From NCBI RefSeq assembly GCF_004217335.1, contig NZ_SHMP01000004.1:186001-250000 (forward strand): DNA of 64,000 nt. Direction: 5' to 3'. The stretch is from Natrinema hispanicum. GTDB taxonomy: Archaea; Halobacteriota; Halobacteria; Halobacteriales; Natrialbaceae. Position 1 is the stretch's first letter. Each line of letters begins with the position of its first letter. Position numbers and translations under genes: made by a program. Of this stretch, positions 29,426 to 37,721 are shown one piece after another. The notes below the pieces were generated by a model. The model was not told the DNA's origin and searched no databases. It was given only the letters and a program-made list of their open reading frames with translations.

Positions 29426-31898
29426 GATCCATATCCGAAACTTCCGTGGGATCCGTGACTTCGAGACAGAATTCCGACGAAGTGGGGCTCTGTTTTACGG
29501 ACCAAACGGGGCAGGGAAGAGTAGCGTTCTACAGTCAATCGAATTCCTACTGACAGGGTGTGTACGTGACTTAGAAGGATCTGGCACAGGGCGGCAGGAT
29601 CCGGAGAAGCATATACGTCACAGAGGTGTTGATCCAAGCGAGAGTTGGGTGACTGCCACGTTTTTGGATGGTGGTGAAGAGATCAAGATAAAACGTACTG
29701 TGGGTAATTCAGACCAGTTGGAAATCGTTTCGGACCATTCTACACTCCCGTCGAAATTGAAGACGCAGCAGACTGCGATGCGTCTCTCTCAGAATCGCCT
29801 ATCACGCGACGAGGTTCTGGATTTTGTTACGACTTCACCAGGTTCGCGTGGAGATGCTCTAAATGAGATTCTCAGGGTGCAGAACACAGAGGACAAACGG
29901 AAAGCGTTCGCAAAGGCCGTTAGTGACCAAAAAAGCCAGATAGACTCGTTACAGGATGATTTGAAGAAGCAGCGTGATGATTTCTATGATGCTCTTGAGG
30001 ACACGGTGTCAAACAAAACTGATAACCAGGTGATGGTTGATGCGGACTCTGATGCATTAGAGGTTATCAATACTCTACGCTCCGAATACGAGGTTAGTTC
30101 GTTATCCGAATTGGACGAAAAGGAGTTTACGGCAGGGATTACCAAACCGACCAGTTATTCGCGTACCCATCCGCTGGATCGAGGAGATCTTCGCTCAGAG
30201 TTTGAAGTACTTGAGGAATGGTTTAGCTGGGAAGGTGAGATGGCTCTTGCAGATCGTCAGAAGTTGCGGGATAAACTGGAGGAATTTGAACAGAATAGCG
30301 AACTTCGTCGGGATGTCCGAGCGCAGAATCTTTTGGAGCAAGGGGAAGAGCTTCTCACAGAATTTGAACCAGATTGTCCACTCTGCTTGTACACATGGGA
30401 CGATGCTACAGAACTGAGAGAACGAATTGAGAAACGGCAAGACAGTGCCAGCCACGCAGAAGAACTTCGGGGAGAGATCGACGATCTGAGGGATGAACAG
30501 CTTGAACGGATAAAAGAGGTACAGAACGCAGCCAACACATTGATCAAAGTATTCGAGGATGAAGATCCTGAGTCATACCCTCAGCCGATTGCACAATGGA
30601 CGCGAGAGTTGGGAACGATTGAGGCTGAGCTACGTGAGTATCGGAAACAGTTAGAGGCGGGTGATGTTTTGGAAGTCCCGTTTCCTTCGCTTGGGAGGGA
30701 GGAGTTAACTGCCAAACTGTTGACTGCCGACCTCGAAGAAGCTGTGGTAGAAATGAAGGCACAGTGGGAGAGTGAACAAGAGGGTAACGAGGGAATGAGC
30801 TCGTATCGTGTTTTGGCTGTCGCTTACGACCGATTCTCCCGCTATTCGGAAATTCAAGAAGACATCAAAAAAGCAGAGGAAGTTCTATCGACGCTAGAAA
30901 CGGTCAATAATGAATTCCGAACCGCGAGACAACGTCATTATGACAGGACTTTAGAGAAAATTCGAGAACGGTTCGAAGAAATCTACTGCGATCTTCACAC
31001 CGATGAAGAAGTGAAAGATTTCTCTGCGGATCTGAAGTCAACGGATCACGGAGTAAAATTCAGGACATCATTCCGAGACTCAGACACCCACCGCCCGAAT
31101 CTCGTCTACAGCGAAGGGCATCAGGATAGTATGGGGTTGGCGCTCTTCTTAGCGATGTGTGAGGTGGTAGGAGGTGAGGAACTTGAATTCCTCTTGCTTG
31201 ACGACGTTGTCACGTCGATTGATGCGGCACATCGCTCGGCTATCGCCAATCTCCTTGGGAACGATATTGGGGGAGATTTCCAATTGATAATGACGACGCA
31301 TGATAAGGTCTGGGCTCGACGTCTACGGACGACGAAATACATTCAGAACACCATTCACTTTGCCGATTGTAAGTTTCAGGCTGGCGTTCACCACAGCGAA
31401 GATATCGCTAACCCGTGGGGAATGATTGACTATTACTTAGATCGAAATGAGATTACTGCTGCGGCAGCTTGGGGACGAAAAACTGCTGAGTGGTTCTGTA
31501 GTAAGGGTTGCGAGCAGTTCGGCGCAGAACTGCCTTACGGAAATCGAGAGAATTTAGGATTACAGGACTACTTTGATGGGATTGTTGGCGAGCTAGAGTT
31601 TCTGTTAGAGCGTGGAGACGTGGATGATGAGACCATCTTCGGCGAGTCGGAACTTAGCGATACTGACGAAATGGTCGGTAATCTACGACGACTAAAAAAC
31701 GAACATATCTGGGGTCTAAACGAGAATATTCACTATAACGAAGAGTTCGAAGCAAGCTACTCTCCTGACGATCTCAGGGAAGACATAGCGGTATTTGATC
31801 AACTTTATAATGTCCTCCACTGTCCAAACTGTAATAATTGGCGTCAGCATGGACGAGATGGTGTCTACTGCTCGTGTGGCACAATCTGGAAAACATAG
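29412..31898 (+). CDS. SMC/Rad50-like ABC ATPase with C-terminal zinc ribbon
   Basis: An 828-aa ATPase. It has the N-terminal MRIHKIHIRNFRGI, Walker A YGPNGAGKSSVLQSIEF, coiled-coil arms (about 165-260 and 285-430), and a CPLC motif at the apex like a Rad50 zinc hook. A second coiled coil follows, then the ABC signature SEGHQDSMGLALFLAM, Walker B FLLLDDVVTSIDAAHR and an H-loop MTTHDK. After the ATPase core there is an additional 170-aa domain ending in a zinc ribbon (CPNC...CSC). The closest architecture is SMC-like subunits of defence systems such as Lamassu. It overlaps the 61-aa gene and is convergent with the HRAMP operon. Confidence 0.85.
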   Translation: MRIHKIHIRNFRGIRDFETEFRRSGALFYGPNGAGKSSVLQSIEFLLTGCVRDLEGSGTGRQDPEKHIRHRGVDPSESWVTATFLDGGEEIKIKRTVGNSDQLEIVSDHSTLPSKLKTQQTAMRLSQNRLSRDEVLDFVTTSPGSRGDALNEILRVQNTEDKRKAFAKAVSDQKSQIDSLQDDLKKQRDDFYDALEDTVSNKTDNQVMVDADSDALEVINTLRSEYEVSSLSELDEKEFTAGITKPTSYSRTHPLDRGDLRSEFEVLEEWFSWEGEMALADRQKLRDKLEEFEQNSELRRDVRAQNLLEQGEELLTEFEPDCPLCLYTWDDATELRERIEKRQDSASHAEELRGEIDDLRDEQLERIKEVQNAANTLIKVFEDEDPESYPQPIAQWTRELGTIEAELREYRKQLEAGDVLEVPFPSLGREELTAKLLTADLEEAVVEMKAQWESEQEGNEGMSSYRVLAVAYDRFSRYSEIQEDIKKAEEVLSTLETVNNEFRTARQRHYDRTLEKIRERFEEIYCDLHTDEEVKDFSADLKSTDHGVKFRTSFRDSDTHRPNLVYSEGHQDSMGLALFLAMCEVVGGEELEFLLLDDVVTSIDAAHRSAIANLLGNDIGGDFQLIMTTHDKVWARRLRTTKYIQNTIHFADCKFQAGVHHSEDIANPWGMIDYYLDRNEITAAAAWGRKTAEWFCSKGCEQFGAELPYGNRENLGLQDYFDGIVGELEFLLERGDVDDETIFGESELSDTDEMVGNLRRLKNEHIWGLNENIHYNEEFEASYSPDDLREDIAVFDQLYNVLHCPNCNNWRQHGRDGVYCSCGTIWKT

Positions 31899-31991
31899 TT
31901 TGTGTGTTTGCTGGTCTGCGGATGCTGAGCCAGCCTAACGATTATCGATCATATACTAAACAAATAACTGAGATCAATCCGCTTGCTTCAC

Positions 31992-33056
31992 CTACAACGC
32001 TTCGTCTACTTCCTGTAACGCGTCAATTGCTTGTTGGAGATGCTCTCGTAGCTCGTTGCTGACGCCCCCATCACTTGCTGCTTGGTCTGGACGATGACCG
32101 TCTGCACCACCAGACTGCACCTCAGACTCTGATTCAGGTGTGCCCCACGTTTCACTCCTGCCAAGTGATTCATCGTCTTGCCCAGTGACTGTATCGTGTG
32201 ATTGCTGTTCGTCACCCTCGCTCGTCGACGGTTCCTCTGCGGGTACTTTCTGTTCTGTTCGCGTGTCTTCCGCTGGTCGGCCACCGCGACTGAACGCGCC
32301 TAATGGGAAGTCGTACGCGTACGCTCGCTTGACCTTGTTGAACGTCGTGCGCCGCGAGATCCCGAGGACGTCCGTCACGGCACTCCGATCACAGCCACGT
32401 TCCAGTGCTTGCCTGACTTGCTCGTCTTCCATGCGTTGCAGCAACAGCTGCTGATCGTCCGGGATGTGGCCGCGCGCCGAGTTCTCGATCTGTTCAGTCA
32501 ACCCCCACTCTCCGGTTTCGACGTCTTTATCGACGATCTGCTGGTCGCGTGATTCGACCCGGTTGTCGAGCCCCATTAACACCCACAGCCGCTCACGAAT
32601 CGCTGACACGGACAATTCTAACGTCAACCCGGATGCGATCTCCCCGGTTCGCAGCGGCCCGTTTGCTGCGAGGAACTGCAGAACCTCGATGTCCTGCGGT
32701 AACAGGACACTTCGATCTTCGTCCGTGATCTCGACCGGCGAGTCAGCCGGCGTGGACTGCTGGTGCAGCCAACTGTGACACGGCCGGCACAGCACCGTCA
32801 AATTCTCCTTGTCGTGCTCGCCCATCCCGTCCGGATCTCTCTCAATGTGATGTACGTGCAGCGTCGCTAACCCGCCTTTCTTAGGTCCGCACCGGCCGCA
32901 CGCCTGGCAGCGATGCGAATAGTCATTCAACACGTCCTCACGTGTCTCCGGATCCACCGTCTCGTGACACTCACAGTGCCCATTCTTCTCGGCTGCATTC
33001 TTCTTCGTTGATTTGGTACTCGCTTCGTCGTGAGATCGTGACTCCGAGTCTGTCAT
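31992..33056 (-). CDS. HNH endonuclease with HTH segments (HRAMP-linked)
   Basis: A 354-aa protein. A polar N terminus carries CECHETV; the HNH core reads CQACGRCGPKKGG, then LHVHHIERDPDG, then NLTVLCRPCHSWLH, with all metal and catalytic His residues in place. A winged-helix-like region (LQFLAANGPLRTGEIASGL) and a second HTH (CDRSAVTDVLGISRRTTFNK) follow. The C-terminal 100 residues are acidic and disordered. It is the last gene on the minus strand of the HRAMP-like cluster, 120 bp after the DnaQ-like gene, and could be the cleavage subunit or an added module. Confidence 0.88.
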   Translation of the reverse strand: MTDSESRSHDEASTKSTKKNAAEKNGHCECHETVDPETREDVLNDYSHRCQACGRCGPKKGGLATLHVHHIERDPDGMGEHDKENLTVLCRPCHSWLHQQSTPADSPVEITDEDRSVLLPQDIEVLQFLAANGPLRTGEIASGLTLELSVSAIRERLWVLMGLDNRVESRDQQIVDKDVETGEWGLTEQIENSARGHIPDDQQLLLQRMEDEQVRQALERGCDRSAVTDVLGISRRTTFNKVKRAYAYDFPLGAFSRGGRPAEDTRTEQKVPAEEPSTSEGDEQQSHDTVTGQDDESLGRSETWGTPESESEVQSGGADGHRPDQAASDGGVSNELREHLQQAIDALQEVDEAL

Positions 33057-33175
33057 TCGTTGCTCTTGGAACCGCTCACTCGTCGAATTTCGATACGTCG
33101 CCGCGGTTCTGCCTGGGATATCGCTTCAATCTACAACCGCGTCCTGACTCGCGTGACTCGTGCGCTCGAATTCCG

Positions 33176-33844
33176 TCACCCCTCCGTCGTCGGCGTCAAT
33201 GACTTCACGTTGAAATCGGACTTACTGCAGTACCGTTCCGCAAGCCGGCCAAGCGATCGTGTCCGCAACACGTCCGCGACGTTATGCACCACGAGCTCCG
33301 CGAACCGGGCGTTCTCGTACGCCGTGACCGCCTCACTACTCTCCACGAACGGATCCACATCACCGTACCTCCCGTCGCACAACGCCTCGTACACGCCCGC
33401 CAAGTCGCCTCGCGGCTTATCCTCGTCACTAACGGTCGTGTTGAACCGCGACGTGACAAGCGGCATCACGTCCGCGTACGGCACGTCCGTGAACGGCCAG
33501 TCGATATCGTGGTGTGCGTACCGCGTCCGGAGAAACGGGACATCGAACCCGCCTTTCCACCGCTCCCCATTGTACGCGACCAGCAACACATCCTCATCAC
33601 GGAACCGCTCCTCGACGAACCCACTCACCGCCTCGAACAACGCTCGTTCAGACTCGTGCGTCGAGACTTTCACGTGCGACTCGACGCGATCCCGCACCGC
33701 AGCCTCCACGTCCGGCGCGGCCCGCCCGTCCGTCTGGACGAACACACGCACCCCAAGCGGCACCGCGAACCCGACTGTCGTCACCACATCATCCACGGCG
33801 AACCCTGTCGTCTCAATATCAAACGTCACCTGCTCCAACGCCAC
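33176..33844 (-). CDS. DnaQ-like DEDD 3'-5' exonuclease (HRAMP-linked)
   Basis: A 222-aa protein with a DEDD nuclease fold. ExoI is FDIETTG (D-x-E), ExoII is LVAYNGERWKGGFDVPFLRTR in part (N...D), and ExoIII is VVHNVADVLRTRSL (Asp). The GTG start at 33842-33844 overlaps the TAG of the upstream Cas5-like gene by one base. It should degrade DNA or RNA from a 3' end. HRAMP loci are reported with varied nucleases, which fits this position. Confidence 0.82.
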   Translation of the reverse strand: MALEQVTFDIETTGFAVDDVVTTVGFAVPLGVRVFVQTDGRAAPDVEAAVRDRVESHVKVSTHESERALFEAVSGFVEERFRDEDVLLVAYNGERWKGGFDVPFLRTRYAHHDIDWPFTDVPYADVMPLVTSRFNTTVSDEDKPRGDLAGVYEALCDGRYGDVDPFVESSEAVTAYENARFAELVVHNVADVLRTRSLGRLAERYCSKSDFNVKSLTPTTEG

Positions 33845-34869
33845 TACGCATCACCTCCAGCCTGTGCGGCAACACGCTCTGGAACCCGATCCGTGCCGGG
33901 CGGCCACACGCGCAACTCACCGAACCCGAACCTGGAGTGCGTCCCGACACGGGACACGCCGTTCACCGCCGTTCGAACCGGATCCGACCCGGCGTACGGC
34001 ACGAGCTGCCCGTGATCAACCACCGTCACGGCGTACGTCTCCCCTCCGTCGACGAACCGGGTCTCCCGGCACCGCAACTCGTCCTCGTCGACACCCCACC
34101 ACCACGGGATCGATTGGGAATCCCCACTCGGGTGCTCAGTCTTCAACACGTACGGCGTCACCAACTCAATCCAGCACGTCTCGCCAGTACCCTGCGCTGC
34201 TTCCAACCGTGAGAAATCCAGCGTCTCTACATCCACGAGCCGCGTCTCCGCAACCGACAGTTCCCCGAACCCGTAATTCCGAGCGCCACCAACCTGCACC
34301 CCGTCGAGAACCTCTTCAGACACTGGGAGGACGTCATCGCCAGGCCCGGCGTGCACGTAGCAATGCAGGAACCACGACACGGATCGCCGGTGATCCCGCA
34401 TCTCCTCCGGACGACCGAACCAGCACGTCGAATCGAACGCTACGCGACCGCCGTGGATCTGCAGGTCGTGCGTGTTATGCGCATCCCGCGGCCGCGAGTC
34501 CAACAACCACCGGTGCGCCGGGTCACGGAACATGAACAAATCCGCGTACGACTCCACCTCCGGGAGCGACTGGCCCAGCTTCCCCGCGTACCCGTCTTGG
34601 GATGCAGTCGGCGGGTACTCACCGTACTCACCAGGCACGAACACGCCGTGGCTTACACGCAACGCTCGAGCGGTCTGATCATCCACGCGGCGTGCGATCG
34701 CATTGAACAACGCGTTCCCAGTTACGAAGTATGGGTGCCCCAAGTACTGCCCGTCCAGTTCGAACAGCACTTGCTGCAGTCGCGTCACACCCACCACCTC
34801 TTCGTTTGAAACCACGGCCAGGCACACCGCTGCCCCCACACCCTGTTTCGAGTGCCATCGTATCGACAC
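33844..34869 (-). CDS. HRAMP Cas5-like RAMP protein
   Basis: A protein of up to 341 aa with two glycine-rich loops of RAMP type, GGARNYGFGEL (about residue 206) and THSRFGFGELRVW (about 310), consistent with two RRM-like domains. It is assigned as the diverged Cas5 of the haloarchaeal HRAMP system; Cas5 versus Cas6-like is not settled by eye. The start is uncertain: the frame opens at GTG 34869, but its first codons lie in the repeat at 34835-34860, and GTG at 34815 or 34797 just before the conserved TRLQQVLFELDG is more likely. The next gene overlaps by one base. Confidence 0.72.
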   Translation of the reverse strand: MSIRWHSKQGVGAAVCLAVVSNEEVVGVTRLQQVLFELDGQYLGHPYFVTGNALFNAIARRVDDQTARALRVSHGVFVPGEYGEYPPTASQDGYAGKLGQSLPEVESYADLFMFRDPAHRWLLDSRPRDAHNTHDLQIHGGRVAFDSTCWFGRPEEMRDHRRSVSWFLHCYVHAGPGDDVLPVSEEVLDGVQVGGARNYGFGELSVAETRLVDVETLDFSRLEAAQGTGETCWIELVTPYVLKTEHPSGDSQSIPWWWGVDEDELRCRETRFVDGGETYAVTVVDHGQLVPYAGSDPVRTAVNGVSRVGTHSRFGFGELRVWPPGTDRVPERVAAQAGGDA

Positions 34870-35105
34870 AGGCTCTTGCGCCAGAATCCCGGCACTTCAC
34901 TCGCAGCACCGGCTCGCCAATCACAAGACGACACCCACACCCTGTTTCGAGTGCCATCACCACGACAGCCCCGCTCATCACGAAATCCAGGCAGCAGGTC
35001 AGGATCACGCCAACCGTCACGCTGGACCGGCACCCACACCCTGTTTCGAGTGTCTTTCCAACGCCGCCGCGTCCAGTCTCGACACACCCCGTTTCCAGTG
35101 CCACG
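34835..35105 (-). CRISPR. CRISPR-like mini-array inside the HRAMP operon (4 repeats)
   Basis: On the minus strand four copies of a ~24-nt repeat with core CTCGAAACAGGGTGTGGG occur at 35081-35105 (diverged: CTGGAAACGGGGTGTG), 35033-35057, 34934-34958 and 34835-34859. The three best copies are exactly 99 bp apart; the diverged one is 48 bp away. The intervening sequences (about 74, 74 and 23 nt) are unrelated to each other. The array fills the only long gap (about 340 bp) in an otherwise overlapping operon. Unit length is not that of a normal haloarchaeal CRISPR, so this is CRISPR-like rather than a typical array. The 99-bp period also keeps one reading frame (MALETGCG), but no credible protein results. 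Confidence 0.6.
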
Positions 35106-35211
35106 ACCGGCACACTGGCTCACCCGCCATTCTTCAGGCGGCCGCGGCGTACACGACCAGCCACGGCACACCGCCGTCGCACCGACACGACCCGACACGT
35201 CGCCGCGACGC

Positions 35212-36048
35212 CTACTCACGACGACCACCTCCCGACCCAGCAACGCCACGTCCAATCTGTGAGTTCGGCGCTGGGTCGAACTCTGTGGTGAACTCCTCGA
35301 TGAACTGCAGCGCCGACGACCACGACCGCACCCGGCGAAGCTGCGCATCCAGCACGCGCCATAACCGCGACGCATCCACATCGAACGGGTGTTCCGGCAG
35401 CCGCGCCCACGTATCAGCGAACGACCTAGCCGGCACGTCACCAAGTCGCGCCGCCGGCCGCCCATCCGGGTTACCCGTTACATGCAGCGCGAACGTCGGC
35501 GTCGCCAACACCGTCCTGTGCGGTACGATCTCCGGCGCACAGTCACGAGGCGTCACCGCGAGGAACAGTTCGTCGAACTCGAACCCAGCTCGGTAATTAT
35601 CGAGCAGCGCCGCCGCAAGCAACGTATGGTACTTCAACGACGTGTACGGGTAGTACGGCGACTCGCTGAACACCGCCGGCACATCACTCGACAACCACGC
35701 CGCGTGCAGTACTTCTGCATCATCACTCCCGACCAGCTCGTGTAACGCAGCATCGACATCGTCCACTGCCCCGGTCGTCGACGCGGCCTGTCCAGTCAGC
35801 AGCGACAAGCGGAACCACGACTGGTGTGCGTCCATCGTCTGCTCAGGCTCACCGCGCGGCCGACTCAACAACGCCGCGCCCGCATCCGCGCCTTGAGGAA
35901 CCGGCTCGTTCACCCGGACACCACGGAACATCTCCTCCGCGTGCTCGTGCGACCGCGACCGCGCCTTATGCACATCATGCCGATACACTGCCACCATCGG
36001 ATCCACACCCGACTCCGCAGCGTCACTCGACACAGACGCGTCACTCAT
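35212..36048 (-). CDS. HRAMP conserved uncharacterised protein
   Basis: A 278-aa protein starting at ATG 36046-36048 (MSDASVSSDAAE). It overlaps the end of the upstream 87-aa gene by 8 bp. It is alpha-helical in the middle (about 95-180, with SLKYHTLLAAALLDNY) and has a YRHDVHKARSRSHEH segment near residue 22 with clustered His and Arg. I see no metal or nuclease motif. Its place between the Cas7-like and Cas5-like genes fits the uncharacterised conserved subunit reported for HRAMP. A longer frame to 36144 has no conserved start and is not used. Confidence 0.7.
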   Translation of the reverse strand: MSDASVSSDAAESGVDPMVAVYRHDVHKARSRSHEHAEEMFRGVRVNEPVPQGADAGAALLSRPRGEPEQTMDAHQSWFRLSLLTGQAASTTGAVDDVDAALHELVGSDDAEVLHAAWLSSDVPAVFSESPYYPYTSLKYHTLLAAALLDNYRAGFEFDELFLAVTPRDCAPEIVPHRTVLATPTFALHVTGNPDGRPAARLGDVPARSFADTWARLPEHPFDVDASRLWRVLDAQLRRVRSWSSALQFIEEFTTEFDPAPNSQIGRGVAGSGGGRRE

Positions 36049-36304
36049 CCCGATCACCCGGATCAGCATCGTGATCGTCAGCCGCCTCTTGTTCCGTTGC
36101 TGTTCGCAACTCTGTCGCCGGTGGTTGCAACTCATCCAACACACCCGACTCAGACTCTATCTCACCAGCCACCGCGTCCTCATCATCAACTTCTTGCGCC
36201 TCCAATTCAGTAGCCGTCCGCAATTCCGTTGCTGGCGGCTGCAACTCGTCGAGTCCATCACACGCGTCTTCACGCTCATCATCACCGCCATCAGGATCCG
36301 TCAC
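36041..36304 (-). CDS. Acidic 87-aa protein with an internal 16-residue repeat
   Basis: An 87-aa very acidic protein containing LDELQPPATELRTATE twice, about 36 residues apart, separated by acidic linkers. Start ATG 36302-36304 overlaps the stop of the Cas7-like gene, and its own stop overlaps the next start. The overlaps support real translation. The repeated motif looks like a short linear binding peptide; a role in assembling the complex is a guess. Confidence 0.65.
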   Translation of the reverse strand: MTDPDGGDDEREDACDGLDELQPPATELRTATELEAQEVDDEDAVAGEIESESGVLDELQPPATELRTATEQEAADDHDADPGDRDE

Positions 36305-37284
36305 GCCGACTCACCTCCCAACACTGCATCCGAATCATCGCCAGGCACCGGCACGTCCACATCACGAGCCGCCACACGCGCCTGCAACGCCGTCACGAAC
36401 GCCGGGCGACACTCCGACGCCCACACCTCATCCTTCTCATCCATCGCCGACGTCGCCGCCTGCGCCCGGTTAAACACGCGCCGCACTTCCTGCTCGGTGT
36501 ACAGTGGATTGATCACCCACACGTCAGCGATCCCAGCACCAAAATTCCGAGCACCCCCGAGCTGGAACGCAAACTCATCACTGTGCGCATCTAGGAACGA
36601 CACTGCTTCCAGCAGTAGCCCGACGAACTCCGGCTTCAACTCGCGGAACGTCAACTTCCACGTCCCCTCAACGTTCCCGAGCACGTCTCGATCCGCCTGC
36701 CGAAGCGGCTTCCCGCCGTCCTCATCGTTCCGCGACCGGACCTGATTCGACACTTGCCGGTAATGCGCCTCCGCCTCACCATCAAGGACATCCACGTTCC
36801 GACGAATCGGAGAAAACGACACCGGACGACGCAGCAGTTTCCCCGGCTGATCACCGAACCCGCCGAACACGTCGTACACCACGCACCCGTCGTCGTGATC
36901 GTCGAGACAGGTACCTTTCTCATGGTACCCAGACTCCAAGTCCCGCTCGTACACGTTCGCACGCATGTAATCCGCATTCGACTCCCCCGGATGGCACGCC
37001 GTCGCGCCAGCAGCTTGGAGGACCTGTTCACAGCCATGGCGCAACCAGCCGCTCAACGTGAACGGCGAAATCTGCCCCTCGATCTGATTCATCGGATCAT
37101 CCGCCTCGTACCGATCCGACGACGCATGGTGTCTATCCGTCACGATGCCGTCCCCAGGGGACAACAGATCGATTTCGAGTCCAACGTACACGTCCGGCAA
37201 CAGCATCTCCTCAAGCGATCGCGGGAGGTTCAACTCGATGTCCAAATGCGACGCATCCAGCTCCGGCTTATCGCTCGACGTCAT
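36301..37284 (-). CDS. HRAMP Cas7-like RAMP protein
   Basis: A 327-aa protein. The N-terminal EIDLLSPGDGI strand leads to FTLSGWLRHGCEQVL, which corresponds to the GSSLKGALR-type helix of Cas7/Csm3 proteins. The C-terminal part has the glycine-rich GGARNFGAGIADVWVI, typical of RAMPs. A thumb-like insertion between them holds FGGFGDQPGKLLRRPVSF and charged segments. It overlaps its neighbours at ATGA on both sides. Assigned as diverged Cas7 of HRAMP, expected to coat a guide RNA. Assignment rests on these motifs and gene order. Confidence 0.75.
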   Translation of the reverse strand: MTSSDKPELDASHLDIELNLPRSLEEMLLPDVYVGLEIDLLSPGDGIVTDRHHASSDRYEADDPMNQIEGQISPFTLSGWLRHGCEQVLQAAGATACHPGESNADYMRANVYERDLESGYHEKGTCLDDHDDGCVVYDVFGGFGDQPGKLLRRPVSFSPIRRNVDVLDGEAEAHYRQVSNQVRSRNDEDGGKPLRQADRDVLGNVEGTWKLTFRELKPEFVGLLLEAVSFLDAHSDEFAFQLGGARNFGAGIADVWVINPLYTEQEVRRVFNRAQAATSAMDEKDEVWASECRPAFVTALQARVAARDVDVPVPGDDSDAVLGGESA

Positions 37285-37721
37285 CGTCCCACCTCGTGCT
37301 CCGCGTTCAGAACGTCTGGTTTCACTTGGCCGTCAGCAGTCGCACACCACCGAATCGACTTCGTCGCCGCCGCGCTCACCCCAAGCACCTCAGGAGCAAG
37401 CAAAACCGGCCATGATGATTGTGTTGCTCCGTCAGAGCACCATCCAACACGGCCCTCGACGAGCAATTCGCGCACGCCGAGTGTGAACACCGACGAGTAC
37501 TCGTCCCGATCGGCACCGCACAGGACGTGTCCGATCTGAAACACTACTTCGCCAGCCGGCCGAAAAACGTACGCTACAACCGTCTCGCCCTCACGAAGAA
37601 AAGAGCCGCACACCAAACATGTCGCGGCCCCTTCCCCGAGCGAAACACATTCTATTTGTGATATTTCTTCAGTTAGCTGGGCACCGACAGTCTCTTGATT
37701 TATCGGGTTTGATTCTTCCAT
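37281..37721 (-). CDS. First gene of HRAMP operon, Cys-containing 146-aa protein
   Basis: A 146-aa protein with CLVCGSFLREGE and a later IGHVLCGADRDEYSS, giving a possible zinc site (C-x2-C and H-x2-C) as in treble-clef-like proteins. The C-terminal third is mixed beta/alpha. It ends in ATGA overlapping the Cas7-like gene. No family was recognised. As the first gene behind the operator region it is transcribed with the HRAMP operon. Confidence 0.7.
   Translation of the reverse strand: MEESNPINQETVGAQLTEEISQIECVSLGEGAATCLVCGSFLREGETVVAYVFRPAGEVVFQIGHVLCGADRDEYSSVFTLGVRELLVEGRVGWCSDGATQSSWPVLLAPEVLGVSAAATKSIRWCATADGQVKPDVLNAEHEVGR

Noticed and set aside
33060-34535. Long plus-strand open frame (491 codons) opposite the HRAMP genes
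   Set aside because: Very Arg/Ser/Thr/Pro-rich, no protein features, and exactly antisense to the DnaQ-like and Cas5-like genes. GC-rich haloarchaeal DNA often gives such mirror frames.
34835-35105. Array as a standard haloarchaeal CRISPR
   Set aside because: Repeats are about 24 nt and units 99, 99 and 48 bp, not 30 + 34-40; no cas1/cas2 or leader is seen. Reported as CRISPR-like only.
34679-35113. Minus-strand frame in which the array repeats translate as MALETGCG
   Set aside because: Considered as a repeat protein. The sequence between repeats has no protein-like pattern, it runs into the Cas5-like gene in another frame, and the diverged repeat copies change bases without regard to codons.
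35212-36144. Longer start for the 278-aa HRAMP protein
   Set aside because: The extra 32 codons read through the repeat region of the 87-aa gene in another frame; ATG 36048 with an 8-bp overlap is the natural start.
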